Notes under the pieces: generated by a model
What the model saw: only the letters and a program-made list of their open reading frames with translations
The model's database searches: none
Told to the model about the DNA's origin: nothing
Source: Agromyces ramosus
GTDB taxonomy: Bacteria; Actinomycetota; Actinomycetes; Actinomycetales; Microbacteriaceae
NCBI RefSeq assembly: GCF_030817175.1
Contig: NZ_JAUSYY010000001.1
Span: forward strand, 2,480,001 to 2,544,000
Direction of reading: 5' to 3'
DNA: 64,000 bases
Translations under genes and position numbers: made by a program
Part shown: in pieces, positions 43,557 through 52,137 of the stretch
Position numbering within the stretch: position 1 is the stretch's first letter
Layout of the letters: the number at the start of each line of letters is the position of its first letter

Positions 43557-44582
43557 TCAGCGAGCGGCGGTCGTGGTGCTCGAGCGCACGACGAGTCGCA
43601 TCGGGAGCGGGGTCGACGAGTCGAGCGCACCTTCGGCGGCGCCGGTCTCGCCGAGCAGGCGCATCACGAGCTCGACCGCGACGCGACCCTGCTCGCCGGG
43701 ATACTGCTCGACCGTCGTCAGTCCGAACATCTCGGCGTACTCGTGACCGTCGATGCCCACGATCGACAGGTCGCCGGGCACCGCGATGCCGAGCCGCTCA
43801 GCGGCGAGCATGGCACCGAGGGCCACCTCATCGGATGCCGCGAAGAGCGCCGACGGGCGATGGGCCGGGTGCCCGAGCAACTGCAGGGCCGCGGCATAGC
43901 CGCCGGGGAGCGTCATCTCGGTCTCCCGCACGGTCGCACCCGCGATCGGGTCGAGCCCGGCGTCCGCCATGGCGCTGCGGAACCCGCGAAGCCGTCGACC
44001 CTGGACGCTCTCGACGCTGCGATCGGCCTCGCGTCCGGCGAGGTGGGCGATGCGCGTATGCCCCAGGTGGAGGAGGTGCTCGGTGGCGAGCACCGCGGCG
44101 CCGGCGTCGTCGATGGCGAGCCGGGGCGAGCGCGGCGCGCTGCCGCCCAGCGAGACGACGGGCTTGCCGCGGCCCTCCAGGCCGGCGAGCTCGGTCTCGA
44201 CGAGGTCGACACCCACGGCGATGACCGCATCGACCCGCTTGCGGGCGAGGAAGAAGTCGAACACCCGCTCGCGTTCGGGTCCGCGGTCGGCGAGGTTGTA
44301 GAGCGTGAGATCGTAGCCGGCCGTGAGGAGCGCGCGTTCGATGCCCTCGAGCACCTCGCCGAAGAACCACCGGTTCACGAACGGGATGATCACGCCGACG
44401 TTCTTCGTGCGCCCCGTCACGAGGCTCGCGGCGTCGGGGGAGGCGATGAAGCCGATGGAGGCGGCGGCGGCCTCGACGCGCCTTCGCGTCTCGACGGCGA
44501 CCGACCCACGGCCGCTGAGGGCGCGCGATGCGGTGGCCTTGGACACTCCCGCGAGGCGGGCGACGTCGCCGATGGCGGCCAT
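43557..44582 (-). CDS. LacI-family transcriptional regulator (LacI-2)
   Basis: 341 aa. HTH: AAIGDVARLAGVSKATASRALSGRGSVAVETRRRVEAAAASIGFIAS; effector domain with NVGVIIPFVNRWFFGEVLEGIERALL, GAAVLATEHLLHLGHTRIAHLAG and ALFAASDEVALGAMLA. GGGAGG lies 5 nt before ATG 44582; a longer frame to 44639 has no ribosome site. Two near-identical GGAACCGGTTCC-type palindromes in the divergent intergenic region are its likely operators, controlling both itself and the importer at 44848. Confidence 0.93.
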   Translation of the reverse strand: MAAIGDVARLAGVSKATASRALSGRGSVAVETRRRVEAAAASIGFIASPDAASLVTGRTKNVGVIIPFVNRWFFGEVLEGIERALLTAGYDLTLYNLADRGPERERVFDFFLARKRVDAVIAVGVDLVETELAGLEGRGKPVVSLGGSAPRSPRLAIDDAGAAVLATEHLLHLGHTRIAHLAGREADRSVESVQGRRLRGFRSAMADAGLDPIAGATVRETEMTLPGGYAAALQLLGHPAHRPSALFAASDEVALGAMLAAERLGIAVPGDLSIVGIDGHEYAEMFGLTTVEQYPGEQGRVAVELVMRLLGETGAAEGALDSSTPLPMRLVVRSSTTTAAR

Positions 44583-44642
44583 GCGCGCCTCCCTCCGTCG
44601 GGCTGCTCCGCCTGCGAGTGTAGTGCGAACCGGGTGCATTGT

Positions 44643-44654
44643 GGAACCGTTTCC
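44643..44654. promoter_or_regulatory. LacI-2 operator (proximal to lacI-2)
   Basis: GGAACCGTTTCC, one mismatch from the perfect palindrome at 44800-44811. A further palindromic word TGAGCGCTCTCA lies at 44699-44710. No gene occurs in 44583-44847. Confidence 0.6.
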
Positions 44655-44799
44655 CGCCGGGTGGAACTGTTCGGCGCCGAGACGTCCGGAATCAGATGTG
44701 AGCGCTCTCAGCCAGTGTTTGCGCGAAACGTCCAGCGGTAGCCGAACCGTGACCTTCGATCACTTGTGAGGAGCGGCCGGTTGTCCTACCGTTGAGGCT

Positions 44800-44811
44800 G
44801 GAACCGGTTCC
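44800..44811. promoter_or_regulatory. LacI-2 operator (proximal to the importer operon)
   Basis: GGAACCGGTTCC, a perfect 12-bp palindrome 36 bp before ATG 44848, in the range where a repressor would block transcription. Confidence 0.7.
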
Positions 44812-44847
44812 CGGCTTCGCCTGCACCACACTCAACGAGGAGATGAC

Positions 44848-46200
44848 ATGAGACTCACACGGCATCGCCGTTGGATGGCCCCAGTGGTGGGCGCCGCGGC
44901 AGTGGCCCTCGCGCTCACGGCGTGTACCGGCGACATCGCTGAAGAAGACGCAGCCGACGTCGACTGCGGCCCCTACGAGGACTACGGCACGTTCGACGGC
45001 GCCGAGGTCACGGTCGGCGGCACCATCCTCGACCTCGAGGCCGACCGGCTGAACGAATCGTGGGCCGACTTCGAGACCTGCACCGGCATCAGCGTCGAAT
45101 ACCAGGGTTCGAGCGAGTTCGAGGCCCAGATCGCGGTGCTCGCCGAAGGCGGCAACGCGCCCGACGTCGGCATCGTGCCGCAGCCCGGACTGCTCGCGCG
45201 ACTCGCCACGGGCGGCTGGCTCATCCCGGCATCCGAAGCGGTCGAGGCCAACGTCGACGAGTGGTGGTCCGAAGACTGGAAGCAGTACGGCACCCACGAG
45301 GGCACCTTCTACGCCGCCCCGCTCATGGCGAGCATCAAGGGCTACGTCTGGTACTCGCCCACGGAGTTCGAGGAGGCCGGCTATGAGATCCCCGAGACGC
45401 TCGACGACCTGACGGCGCTCTCCGAGGAGATCGCTGCCGATCACCAGCCCTGGTGCGTCGGCCTCGAGTCGGGTGACGCGACCGGATGGCCCGGCACCGA
45501 CTGGGTCGAAGATTTCGTGCTCCGCCTGCACGGCCCCGAGGTCTACGACCAGTGGGTGACGCACGAGATCCCGTTCAATGACCCGCGCATCGCCGAGGCA
45601 TTCGATGCCGTCGGTGCGTACCTCAAGAACCCCGAGATGGTCAACGGCGGCATCGGCGACGTGTCGACGCAGATCGCCCAGTCGTTCCAGGAGGCCGGCC
45701 TGCCGATCCTCGACGGAACGTGCTCGCTGCACCACCAGGCTTCGTTCTACGAGACGTTCTGGAACCCCGAGGGCGGTGACGAGGTGGAGGTCGCCTCCGA
45801 CGGCGACATCTTCGCCTTCCTCCTTCCGCCCGTCGAGGCCGGTGGCGGTCTCAACGTCACGGGCGGCGGCGAGTTCCCGGTCGCGTTCCGCGACGCGGAA
45901 GAGGTCGAGGCGTTCCGTGCGTACCTGTCGAGCGACACGTGGGCGAACGAGCGAGTGGGCCTGGGCGGCGTGATCAGCGCGAACAAGGGGCTCGACCCCG
46001 AGATCGCGTCGAGCGAGCTGCTCGTGCAGTCGATCGAGATCCTCCAGAATCCCGAGACGACGTTCCGCTTCGACGGATCCGACCTGATGCCCGGCGCCGT
46101 CGGTGCCGACTCCTTCTGGAAGGGCATCGTGGCCTGGGTCGGCGGTGAGAGCACAGACCAGGTGCTCAATACCATCGAATCCAGCTGGCCGGCGGGGTAG
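44848..46200 (+). CDS. Alpha-glucoside-type ABC transporter substrate-binding lipoprotein
   Basis: 450 aa. Lipobox ALALTAC near residue 26. Family 1 binding protein: VGGTILDLEADRLNESWADFETCTGISVEYQGS, FEAQIAVLAEGGNAPDVGIVPQPGLL, YAAPLMASIKGYVWYSP, WPGTDWVEDFVLRLHGPEVYDQW. This WPG...D(W/F)xE block is typical of AglE/ThuE-like alpha-glucoside binders. It is the first gene of an importer with AglF/AglG-like permeases and no ATPase. AAGGAG-like GAGGAG precedes the ATG. Confidence 0.92.
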   Translation: MRLTRHRRWMAPVVGAAAVALALTACTGDIAEEDAADVDCGPYEDYGTFDGAEVTVGGTILDLEADRLNESWADFETCTGISVEYQGSSEFEAQIAVLAEGGNAPDVGIVPQPGLLARLATGGWLIPASEAVEANVDEWWSEDWKQYGTHEGTFYAAPLMASIKGYVWYSPTEFEEAGYEIPETLDDLTALSEEIAADHQPWCVGLESGDATGWPGTDWVEDFVLRLHGPEVYDQWVTHEIPFNDPRIAEAFDAVGAYLKNPEMVNGGIGDVSTQIAQSFQEAGLPILDGTCSLHHQASFYETFWNPEGGDEVEVASDGDIFAFLLPPVEAGGGLNVTGGGEFPVAFRDAEEVEAFRAYLSSDTWANERVGLGGVISANKGLDPEIASSELLVQSIEILQNPETTFRFDGSDLMPGAVGADSFWKGIVAWVGGESTDQVLNTIESSWPAG

Positions 46201-46234
46201 TAGCGCGCACGGCGCCGAACGCGGGATGATCGAA

Positions 46235-46257
46235 GGGCGGGGCTGAACACCCCGCCC
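46235..46257 (+). terminator. Intercistronic hairpin between binding protein and permeases
   Basis: GGGCGGGG-ctgaaca-CCCCGCCC, 35 bp after the binding-protein stop. Such partial terminators let binding protein exceed permease levels. Confidence 0.65.
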
Positions 46258-46316
46258 CTCGTTCACCCGACTTCAACGACGACTCCGATTTTCAATGAAG
46301 AACAGTGGGAGGCACG

Positions 46317-47282
46317 ATGACCACGGCTGATCTGCTCGGCAAGCTGCTCCAGGTGGTGATGGGGCTCGCCGTCTTCGCCGCCGTGGTCGGACTCCTCGTC
46401 TTCTTCATCGACAAGGCGCCCAAGAAGGGGCGCGACTATTGGCAGCTCGCGGGCTTCCTCCTCCCGGCGATGCTCTTCATCGTCATCGGGCTCATCTACC
46501 CGGCGATCCGCACGAGCCTGCTCGCATTCCAGGATCCGAACGGCGCCTGGACCCTCGACAACTTCATCTGGACCTTCACCCAGCCGGCGGCCATCCGCTC
46601 ACTGATCAACACCATCATCTGGGTGCTGCTCGTGCCGACGATCGCCACGGCGGTCGGGCTCGCCTACGCCGTGTTCATCGACAAGTCCCGCGGTGAGAAG
46701 TACTACAAGGTCGTGCTGTTCATGCCGATCGCCATCTCGTTCGTCGGGGCGGGCGTCATCTGGGGCTTCGTGTACGACTACAACGGCGTCGGCGATCAGA
46801 TCGGCCTGCTGAACGCGATCGTGGTCGCGTTCGGCGGCGAACCCGTGCAGTGGCTGCAGACCGACCCGATCAACACCATCCTGCTCATCGTCGTCATGAT
46901 CTGGATCCAGACCGGTTTCGCGATGGTGCTGCTCAGCGCCGCCATCAAGGGCGTGCCGACCGAGCAGATCGAGGCGGCCCAGCTCGACGGCACGAACGGG
47001 TGGCAGCGCTTCGTGAACGTGACGGTGCCCGGCATCCGTGGTGCGCTCGTGGTCGTGCTCACGACGATCTCGATAGCCACGCTGAAGGTCTTCGACATCG
47101 TGCGCACGATGACCGCCGGAAACTTCAACACGAGCGTCATCGCGAACGAGATGTACACGCAGGCATTCCGTGCCAGCGAGGTCGGACGCGGTTCGGCCCT
47201 CGCGCTGATCCTGTTCGTGCTCGTGCTCCCGATCGTCATCTACAACGTCAACGTGCTTCGCAAGCAGAGGGAGATCCGATGA
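46317..47282 (+). CDS. Alpha-glucoside-type ABC transporter permease (AglF-like)
   Basis: 321 aa. An extra N-terminal membrane helix (LLQVVMGLAVFAAVVGLLVFFID) precedes the core from YWQLAGFLLPAMLFIVIGLIYP. EAA loop PTEQIEAAQLDGTNGWQRFVNVTVPGIRGALVVV. The extra helix is typical of AglF/ThuF. GGGAGG ribosome site before ATG 46317. ATGA overlap with the next permease gene. Confidence 0.93.
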   Translation: MTTADLLGKLLQVVMGLAVFAAVVGLLVFFIDKAPKKGRDYWQLAGFLLPAMLFIVIGLIYPAIRTSLLAFQDPNGAWTLDNFIWTFTQPAAIRSLINTIIWVLLVPTIATAVGLAYAVFIDKSRGEKYYKVVLFMPIAISFVGAGVIWGFVYDYNGVGDQIGLLNAIVVAFGGEPVQWLQTDPINTILLIVVMIWIQTGFAMVLLSAAIKGVPTEQIEAAQLDGTNGWQRFVNVTVPGIRGALVVVLTTISIATLKVFDIVRTMTAGNFNTSVIANEMYTQAFRASEVGRGSALALILFVLVLPIVIYNVNVLRKQREIR

Positions 47283-48268
47283 GCAGCGTCGCCCCAGTCG
47301 ACCTCCCGGTCGGCAAAGACCTCGGCTCGCTCGAGGCGACCGAGCGCGCCGAGTACGGCACGAAGAGCGCACGCGTCAAGAAGCGCCTCACGTCGCGCAC
47401 CGCGACGATCGCGTCGCTCGTCATCGCCGTGCTCTGGACGATCCCGACGTTCGGGCTCCTGATCTCGTCCTTCCGGCCGGCAGAGCTCATCCGCACCACC
47501 GGCTGGTGGACCATCTTCGAGAACTGGGGGTTCACGCTCGACAACTACCGCGACGTGCTGCTCTCGACCTCGTCGTCGTCGCCGCAGCTCGGTGCGTACA
47601 TCGTGAACTCGATCGCCATCGCCGTACTGGCCACGCTGATTCCGCTCACGTTCGCGTCGATGGCGGCCTATGCCTTCGCGTGGATCAGGTTCAAGTGGGT
47701 GAACTGGCTGTTCATCCTCGTGTTCGCACTGCAGATCATCCCCCTGCAGATGGCGCTCGTGCCGCTCCTGCAGATCTTCTCCACCTGGCTGCGACCCATG
47801 CAGGCCTGGCTGCACGACGTGATCCCGATCATCCCCGAGCAGAACTACCTGCCGCTGTGGCTCGCGCACTCGATGTTCGCGCTCCCGCTCGCGATCTTCC
47901 TGCTGCACAACTTCATCGCCGAGATTCCCGGCGATGTCATCGAGGCGGCACGGGTCGACGGCGCGACGCACGGTCAGATCTTCTTCCGCATCGTGCTGCC
48001 GCTCGCCACGCCGGCGCTCGCCTCGTTCGCGATCTTCCAGTTCATCTGGGTGTGGAACGACCTGCTCGTCGCCCTCATCTTCTCGGGCGGCACGCAAGAC
48101 GTCGCGCCACTCACCCAGCGATTGGCCGAGATGGTCGGCACGCGAGGTCAGGACTGGCAGCGACTCACCGCCGCGGCGTTCATCTCGATCGTGATCCCAC
48201 TCGCCGTGTTCTTCGGCCTGCAGCGCTACTTCGTGCGCGGACTCCTGGCAGGCGCGACGAAGGGGTAG
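47279..48268 (+). CDS. Alpha-glucoside-type ABC transporter permease (AglG-like)
   Basis: 329 aa. A 40-residue charged cytosolic leader precedes TM1 (TIASLVIAVLWTIPTFGLLISSF). The EAA loop is PGDVIEAARVDGATHGQIFFRIVLPLATPALASF, ending FGLQRYFVRGLLAGATKG. Second permease of the LacI-2 importer, coupled by a 4-bp overlap. Confidence 0.93.
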   Translation: MSSVAPVDLPVGKDLGSLEATERAEYGTKSARVKKRLTSRTATIASLVIAVLWTIPTFGLLISSFRPAELIRTTGWWTIFENWGFTLDNYRDVLLSTSSSSPQLGAYIVNSIAIAVLATLIPLTFASMAAYAFAWIRFKWVNWLFILVFALQIIPLQMALVPLLQIFSTWLRPMQAWLHDVIPIIPEQNYLPLWLAHSMFALPLAIFLLHNFIAEIPGDVIEAARVDGATHGQIFFRIVLPLATPALASFAIFQFIWVWNDLLVALIFSGGTQDVAPLTQRLAEMVGTRGQDWQRLTAAAFISIVIPLAVFFGLQRYFVRGLLAGATKG

Positions 48269-48294
48269 GCCCGCTCCAGAACCGGCAAGGCCGA

Positions 48295-48326
48295 CGGATG
48301 CCGCGCGCGGGGGCTCGCGGCATCCG
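48295..48326 (+). terminator. Terminator of the LacI-2 importer operon
   Basis: CGGATGCCGCG / CGCGGCATCCG, an 11-bp perfect stem around a 10-nt loop, 26 bp after the stop. The stem is again built from the GGATGCC heptamer. Confidence 0.65.
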
Positions 48327-48474
48327 CCATGCGCCGTCCTGAATTGCCAGCGGGGCGTGGGGACGGTGGCAGGGAGAGGTAGGCGGCCGCGCCCGCGCCA
48401 CGCGCTGAGCGAACGAGCCCGCTGGAGGGGCCCATCTCGGCCGCAGCCGCCGCAGCCCGGCATAGGGTGAATCC

Positions 48475-50421
48475 ATGAGCATGGGCGGCGTTCACGGCGG
48501 GGGCGGCGGCACGGGCGGTGCACGCCGCGGGGGCACCGCCGGCGCCGGAGCAACTGCGGCACCGCGCCGGGGCTTCTCGGTCGATGAGCAGGCGCAGCGT
48601 GCCGCGAACGCGGAGGCGCCGAAGATCCCGCACCTGCTGCGCCGCATCTCCGAGCTGTTCGCGCCGCACAAGCCGGCGCTCATCACGACCGTCGTGCTCG
48701 TGCTCATCGGCGCGGCGCTCAGCGTCATCCCGCCACTGCTCACCCAGCGGGCCTTCGACGACGGCCTGTTCCCCACCGACGGCAGCGGTCCGAACCTCAC
48801 GGTGCTCTCGTGGATCGTGCTCGCGATGATCGCCGTCTTCATCGTCTCGGCGCTGCTCGGCGTGTGGCAGACGTGGCTCACCGCCACGATCGGCAACAAG
48901 GTCATGGGGGCACTGCGCGTGCGCCTCTTCACCCACCTGCAGTCGATGGAGCTCAGCTTCTTCACGCGCACCAAGACCGGCATCATCCAGTCGCGGCTCC
49001 AGAACGACGTCGGCGGTGTCGCCGGGGTGCTCACGAACACGGTGTCGAGCGTGCTCGGCAACACCGTCACGGTGATCTCGGCGTTCATCGCGATGCTGAT
49101 CCTCAACTGGCAGCTGACGATCATCGCGCTCGTCCTGATGCCGTTCATGGTCATCGCCCAGCGCCGGGTGGGACAGGTGCGCGCGCGCATCGCGGGCAAG
49201 ACGCAGGAGTCGCTCTCGGAGATGACGGCGATCACGCAGGAGACGCTGAGCGTCTCGGGCATCCTGCTCTCGAAGAGCTTCACGCGCCAACGCAGCGAGA
49301 TCGAGCGCTACGCCGACGAGAACCAGAACCAGATCCGGCTGCAGGTCAGCCAGCAGATGACGGGCCAGTGGTTCTTCGCCATGGTGAACATCTTCATGTC
49401 GTCGATCCCGGCCATCGTCTACCTCGTCGCGGGCTGGCTGATCGCGGGCGGGGTGGCGGATGTCACGGCCGGCACGATCGTCGCGTTCACGACCGTGCAG
49501 GCGCGGTTGCTGTTCCCGCTGATGGGGCTCATGCGGGTCGCCCTCGACCTGCAGACCTCGAGCGCGCTCTTCGCCCGGATCTTCGAGTACCTCGACCTGA
49601 AGCCCGCGATCACGGATGCCCCCGACGCCCGCGACGTGCCGTCGGGCCCCGCGCTCGGCCGCGTCGAGTTCGCGGAGGTGAGTTTCCGCTATCCCGATGC
49701 CGACGACGATTCGCGGCCGACGCTCGACGGGGTGAGCTTCTCGATCGAGCCGGGGCAGTTCGCCGCGTTCGTGGGTCCGTCGGGTGCGGGCAAGACGACG
49801 GTGTCGTACCTCGTGCCGCGGCTGTACGAGGCATCCGATGGCGCTGTTCGCTTCGCCGGGGTCGACGTTCGCGAGCTCAGCCAGGAGTCGCTCATCTCGC
49901 ACATCGGCATCGTGAGCCAGGAGACCTACCTCTTCCATGCCACGATCGCCGAGAACCTGCGCTACGCGAGGCCGGATGCCTCCGACGCCGAGCTCGAGGC
50001 GGCGGCCCGGGCCGCGAACATCCATGAGACCATCGCCTCGTTCCCCGAGGGCTACGACACGGTCGTCGGCGAGCGCGGCTACCGCCTCTCGGGCGGTGAG
50101 AAGCAGCGCATCGCCATCGCGCGGGTGCTGCTGAAGGACCCCGCGGTGCTCGTGCTCGACGAGGCCACCAGTGCGCTCGATACGATCTCGGAGCGGGTGG
50201 TGCAGCAGGCGCTCGACGATGCGGCCCGCGGCCGCACGACGATCGCGATCGCGCACCGCCTCTCGACGGTCGTGGCCGCCGACGTCATCTTCGTCGTGGT
50301 GGCCGGACGCATCGTCGAGCGCGGCACGCACGCCGAGCTGGTGAGCGCCGAGGGCGTGTACGCGTCGCTCTACCGCCAGCAGGAGGAACGGCCGGTGCTC
50401 GAGCTTCCAGCGGTCGAGTAG
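48475..50421 (+). CDS. ABC exporter, fused membrane and ATPase domains (multidrug/lipid type)
   Basis: 648 aa. Gly-rich N-terminus (1-45), six-helix membrane domain (about 60-350) and ATPase with Walker A GPSGAGKTT, Q-loop SQETYLFHATIAENLRY, signature LSGGEKQRIAIARVLL, Walker B AVLVLDEATSALD and H-loop IAHRLSTV. A half-size exporter that works as a homo- or heterodimer; no partner is adjacent, so a homodimer is likely. Substrate unknown. It converges on DUF305 with an 18-bp gap. Confidence 0.92.
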   Translation: MSMGGVHGGGGGTGGARRGGTAGAGATAAPRRGFSVDEQAQRAANAEAPKIPHLLRRISELFAPHKPALITTVVLVLIGAALSVIPPLLTQRAFDDGLFPTDGSGPNLTVLSWIVLAMIAVFIVSALLGVWQTWLTATIGNKVMGALRVRLFTHLQSMELSFFTRTKTGIIQSRLQNDVGGVAGVLTNTVSSVLGNTVTVISAFIAMLILNWQLTIIALVLMPFMVIAQRRVGQVRARIAGKTQESLSEMTAITQETLSVSGILLSKSFTRQRSEIERYADENQNQIRLQVSQQMTGQWFFAMVNIFMSSIPAIVYLVAGWLIAGGVADVTAGTIVAFTTVQARLLFPLMGLMRVALDLQTSSALFARIFEYLDLKPAITDAPDARDVPSGPALGRVEFAEVSFRYPDADDDSRPTLDGVSFSIEPGQFAAFVGPSGAGKTTVSYLVPRLYEASDGAVRFAGVDVRELSQESLISHIGIVSQETYLFHATIAENLRYARPDASDAELEAAARAANIHETIASFPEGYDTVVGERGYRLSGGEKQRIAIARVLLKDPAVLVLDEATSALDTISERVVQQALDDAARGRTTIAIAHRLSTVVAADVIFVVVAGRIVERGTHAELVSAEGVYASLYRQQEERPVLELPAVE

Positions 50422-50439
50422 CGCGCGAGGCTCGAGTGT

Positions 50440-51204
50440 TCAGCTGCGCTCGGCGAGCAGCCGCTCCATCAGGGCGATCTCAGCGGCCTGGCTCTGGGAG
50501 ACGGCGCGAGCGAAGCTCACGACGATGTGGTTCGAGGCCCGCTCGAGTGCGGCATCCGCCATCTCGACGGCGCCCCGGTGGTGCGCGATCATCAGCTCGA
50601 GGAACAGGCGATCGGCCTCGATCCCCCTGAGGGAGCGCAACTGCTCGATCTGGGCTCGCGTCGCGAGTCCGGGCATCGGCCCGCCGGGCTCATGGCCCGC
50701 GTGCGAGTCATGCACCGAGCCGTCGAGGGCGGGCCGCGTCATCCAGGTCATGGATGGCTCGCTGCCCGCTTGCGACAGGTCCCACGCGCTCAGCCAGCCG
50801 TAGAGCTGACCCGCCTGCTGCGACTGGGTCGTCGCGATGTCGTAGGCGAGCGTTCGCACCTCGGGGTCGTCGGACACCTCGCGCACGATCATCGCGAGCT
50901 CGGTGCCCTGCAGGTGGTGCACCTGCATGTCGCGGGCGAACCCGGCCTCGGCGCTCGTGTCGGCGGGCGTGGCGTCGGGTGTCGGCGCGGCGAGCGTCGA
51001 GATGCGGCCGAACGAGAACGCGGCGATCGCGACGACCAGGAGGGCGACGGATGCCGCAACGATCACGGCCGCGCGCCCGGCACCGCTTCCCGCGCGGCGG
51101 CCCGGGCTCAGCTCGTCGCGGACGTCGCCCGCGTCGCGCACGTCGCCCTCGTCGCGCACCTCGCGCACGTCGTGCGCGGAGGGGTCGGTGGCGTCGCCGC
51201 TCAC
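50440..51204 (-). CDS. DUF305 domain-containing membrane-anchored protein
   Basis: 254 aa. An acidic, repetitive N-terminus (VREVRDEGDVRDAGDVRDE) precedes one membrane anchor (about 47-68: VIVAASVALLVVAIAAFSFG). The ferritin-like DUF305 helical bundle has His-rich motifs MQVHHLQGTELAMIV and LMIAHHRGAVEMADAAL. DUF305 proteins often occur with metal, especially copper, handling genes; the His pairs suggest metal binding outside the membrane. GTG 51204 overlaps the DUF3105 stop (GTGA), so the pair is translationally coupled. Confidence 0.88.
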   Translation of the reverse strand: MSGDATDPSAHDVREVRDEGDVRDAGDVRDELSPGRRAGSGAGRAAVIVAASVALLVVAIAAFSFGRISTLAAPTPDATPADTSAEAGFARDMQVHHLQGTELAMIVREVSDDPEVRTLAYDIATTQSQQAGQLYGWLSAWDLSQAGSEPSMTWMTRPALDGSVHDSHAGHEPGGPMPGLATRAQIEQLRSLRGIEADRLFLELMIAHHRGAVEMADAALERASNHIVVSFARAVSQSQAAEIALMERLLAERS

Positions 51205-51884
51205 GACACCTTGCCGGGGGCGTCGAGCCCGCCGGTGCACAGCGCGCCGGGCTCGGGCACGTGCTGGCTCTTCCAGTACTCCTCGAAGAACTCCGCGATG
51301 CGCGGGTCGTCGGCGTCCTCGATCTGGAGCTGGGTGTTCCAGCCGCTCAGCACGATGGGGGAAGGGAGTCCGTCGAACGGCGAGAGCACCACGTAGGTCG
51401 AGGGCAGCTTGGCGCGCAGTGCCTCGAGCTGACCGTCGCCGAGCGCGGGGTCGTACGTGACCCACAGGGCGCCGTGCTCCAGCGAGTGCGCGGCGTTCTC
51501 GTTCGGCACCGGCTGGTCGTAGACGCCGCAGTTCAGCCACACCTGGCTGTGCTCGCCGCCGGCGGGCGGGGTCTGCGGGTAGTCGACCGTGCCCTCGACG
51601 TGGAGCGACTCGTTGTCGAAGGTCTCGACGCCGTCGATCTCGACACCCTCGCCGCCGGCACTGTACGCCACGGGTTGCGGCGTCAGCACGATCGCGGTCA
51701 CGAGCAGGGCGACCACCGCGACGCCGCCCGCCACGGACGACCAGATGGCGATGCGGCGATTGCGCTTGGCACGCGCCTCGCGCTTGCGGAACTCCTCGAG
51801 CTTGCGTTCGCGCTCGGCGGCCCGCTTCTCCTTCACGGACTGGGCCTTCTTCACGGCGGGGGGAACGGGCGGGGTCGCGCTCAC
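51201..51884 (-). CDS. DUF3105 domain-containing membrane protein
   Basis: 227 aa. A strongly basic coiled N-terminus (VKEKRAAERERKLEEFRKREARAKRNRR) is followed by a membrane anchor (about 47-69) and an outside DUF3105 domain with NCGVYDQPVPNENAAHSLEHGALWVTYDP and GALCTGG. The conserved Cys pair and His residues are typical. Function unknown; DUF3105 and DUF305 genes commonly sit together in actinobacteria, as here. The start is GTG 51884 with GAGAGAGG upstream. Confidence 0.88.
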   Translation of the reverse strand: MSATPPVPPAVKKAQSVKEKRAAERERKLEEFRKREARAKRNRRIAIWSSVAGGVAVVALLVTAIVLTPQPVAYSAGGEGVEIDGVETFDNESLHVEGTVDYPQTPPAGGEHSQVWLNCGVYDQPVPNENAAHSLEHGALWVTYDPALGDGQLEALRAKLPSTYVVLSPFDGLPSPIVLSGWNTQLQIEDADDPRIAEFFEEYWKSQHVPEPGALCTGGLDAPGKVS

Positions 51885-52137
51885 GCGGGTGGCCTCTCTC
51901 GAACGGGACGTCAGGGCAATACGAACGCATGCAGCTGGGAGATTACCGGGTCGGGGCATCCGCTCGCCCGTCTCCATCTCATCGACCGGCTCGGCGAGCA
52001 CGGAAACGGATAGAGTTGGCGACGTGATCCTCTCGCTGTGTTGTCGTTGACGCCGACGTCGACCGACCCCCACACCTGATCGTTCGCCGCTCGCCACCCG
52101 CCCACGAAGCGGCCGAGCAGACAAGCAAGGACACCGC

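Noticed and set aside
51885..52137. SAM-type riboswitch upstream of the cbs gene
   Set aside because: No conserved riboswitch core or clear terminator/antiterminator could be found in this 253-bp region.
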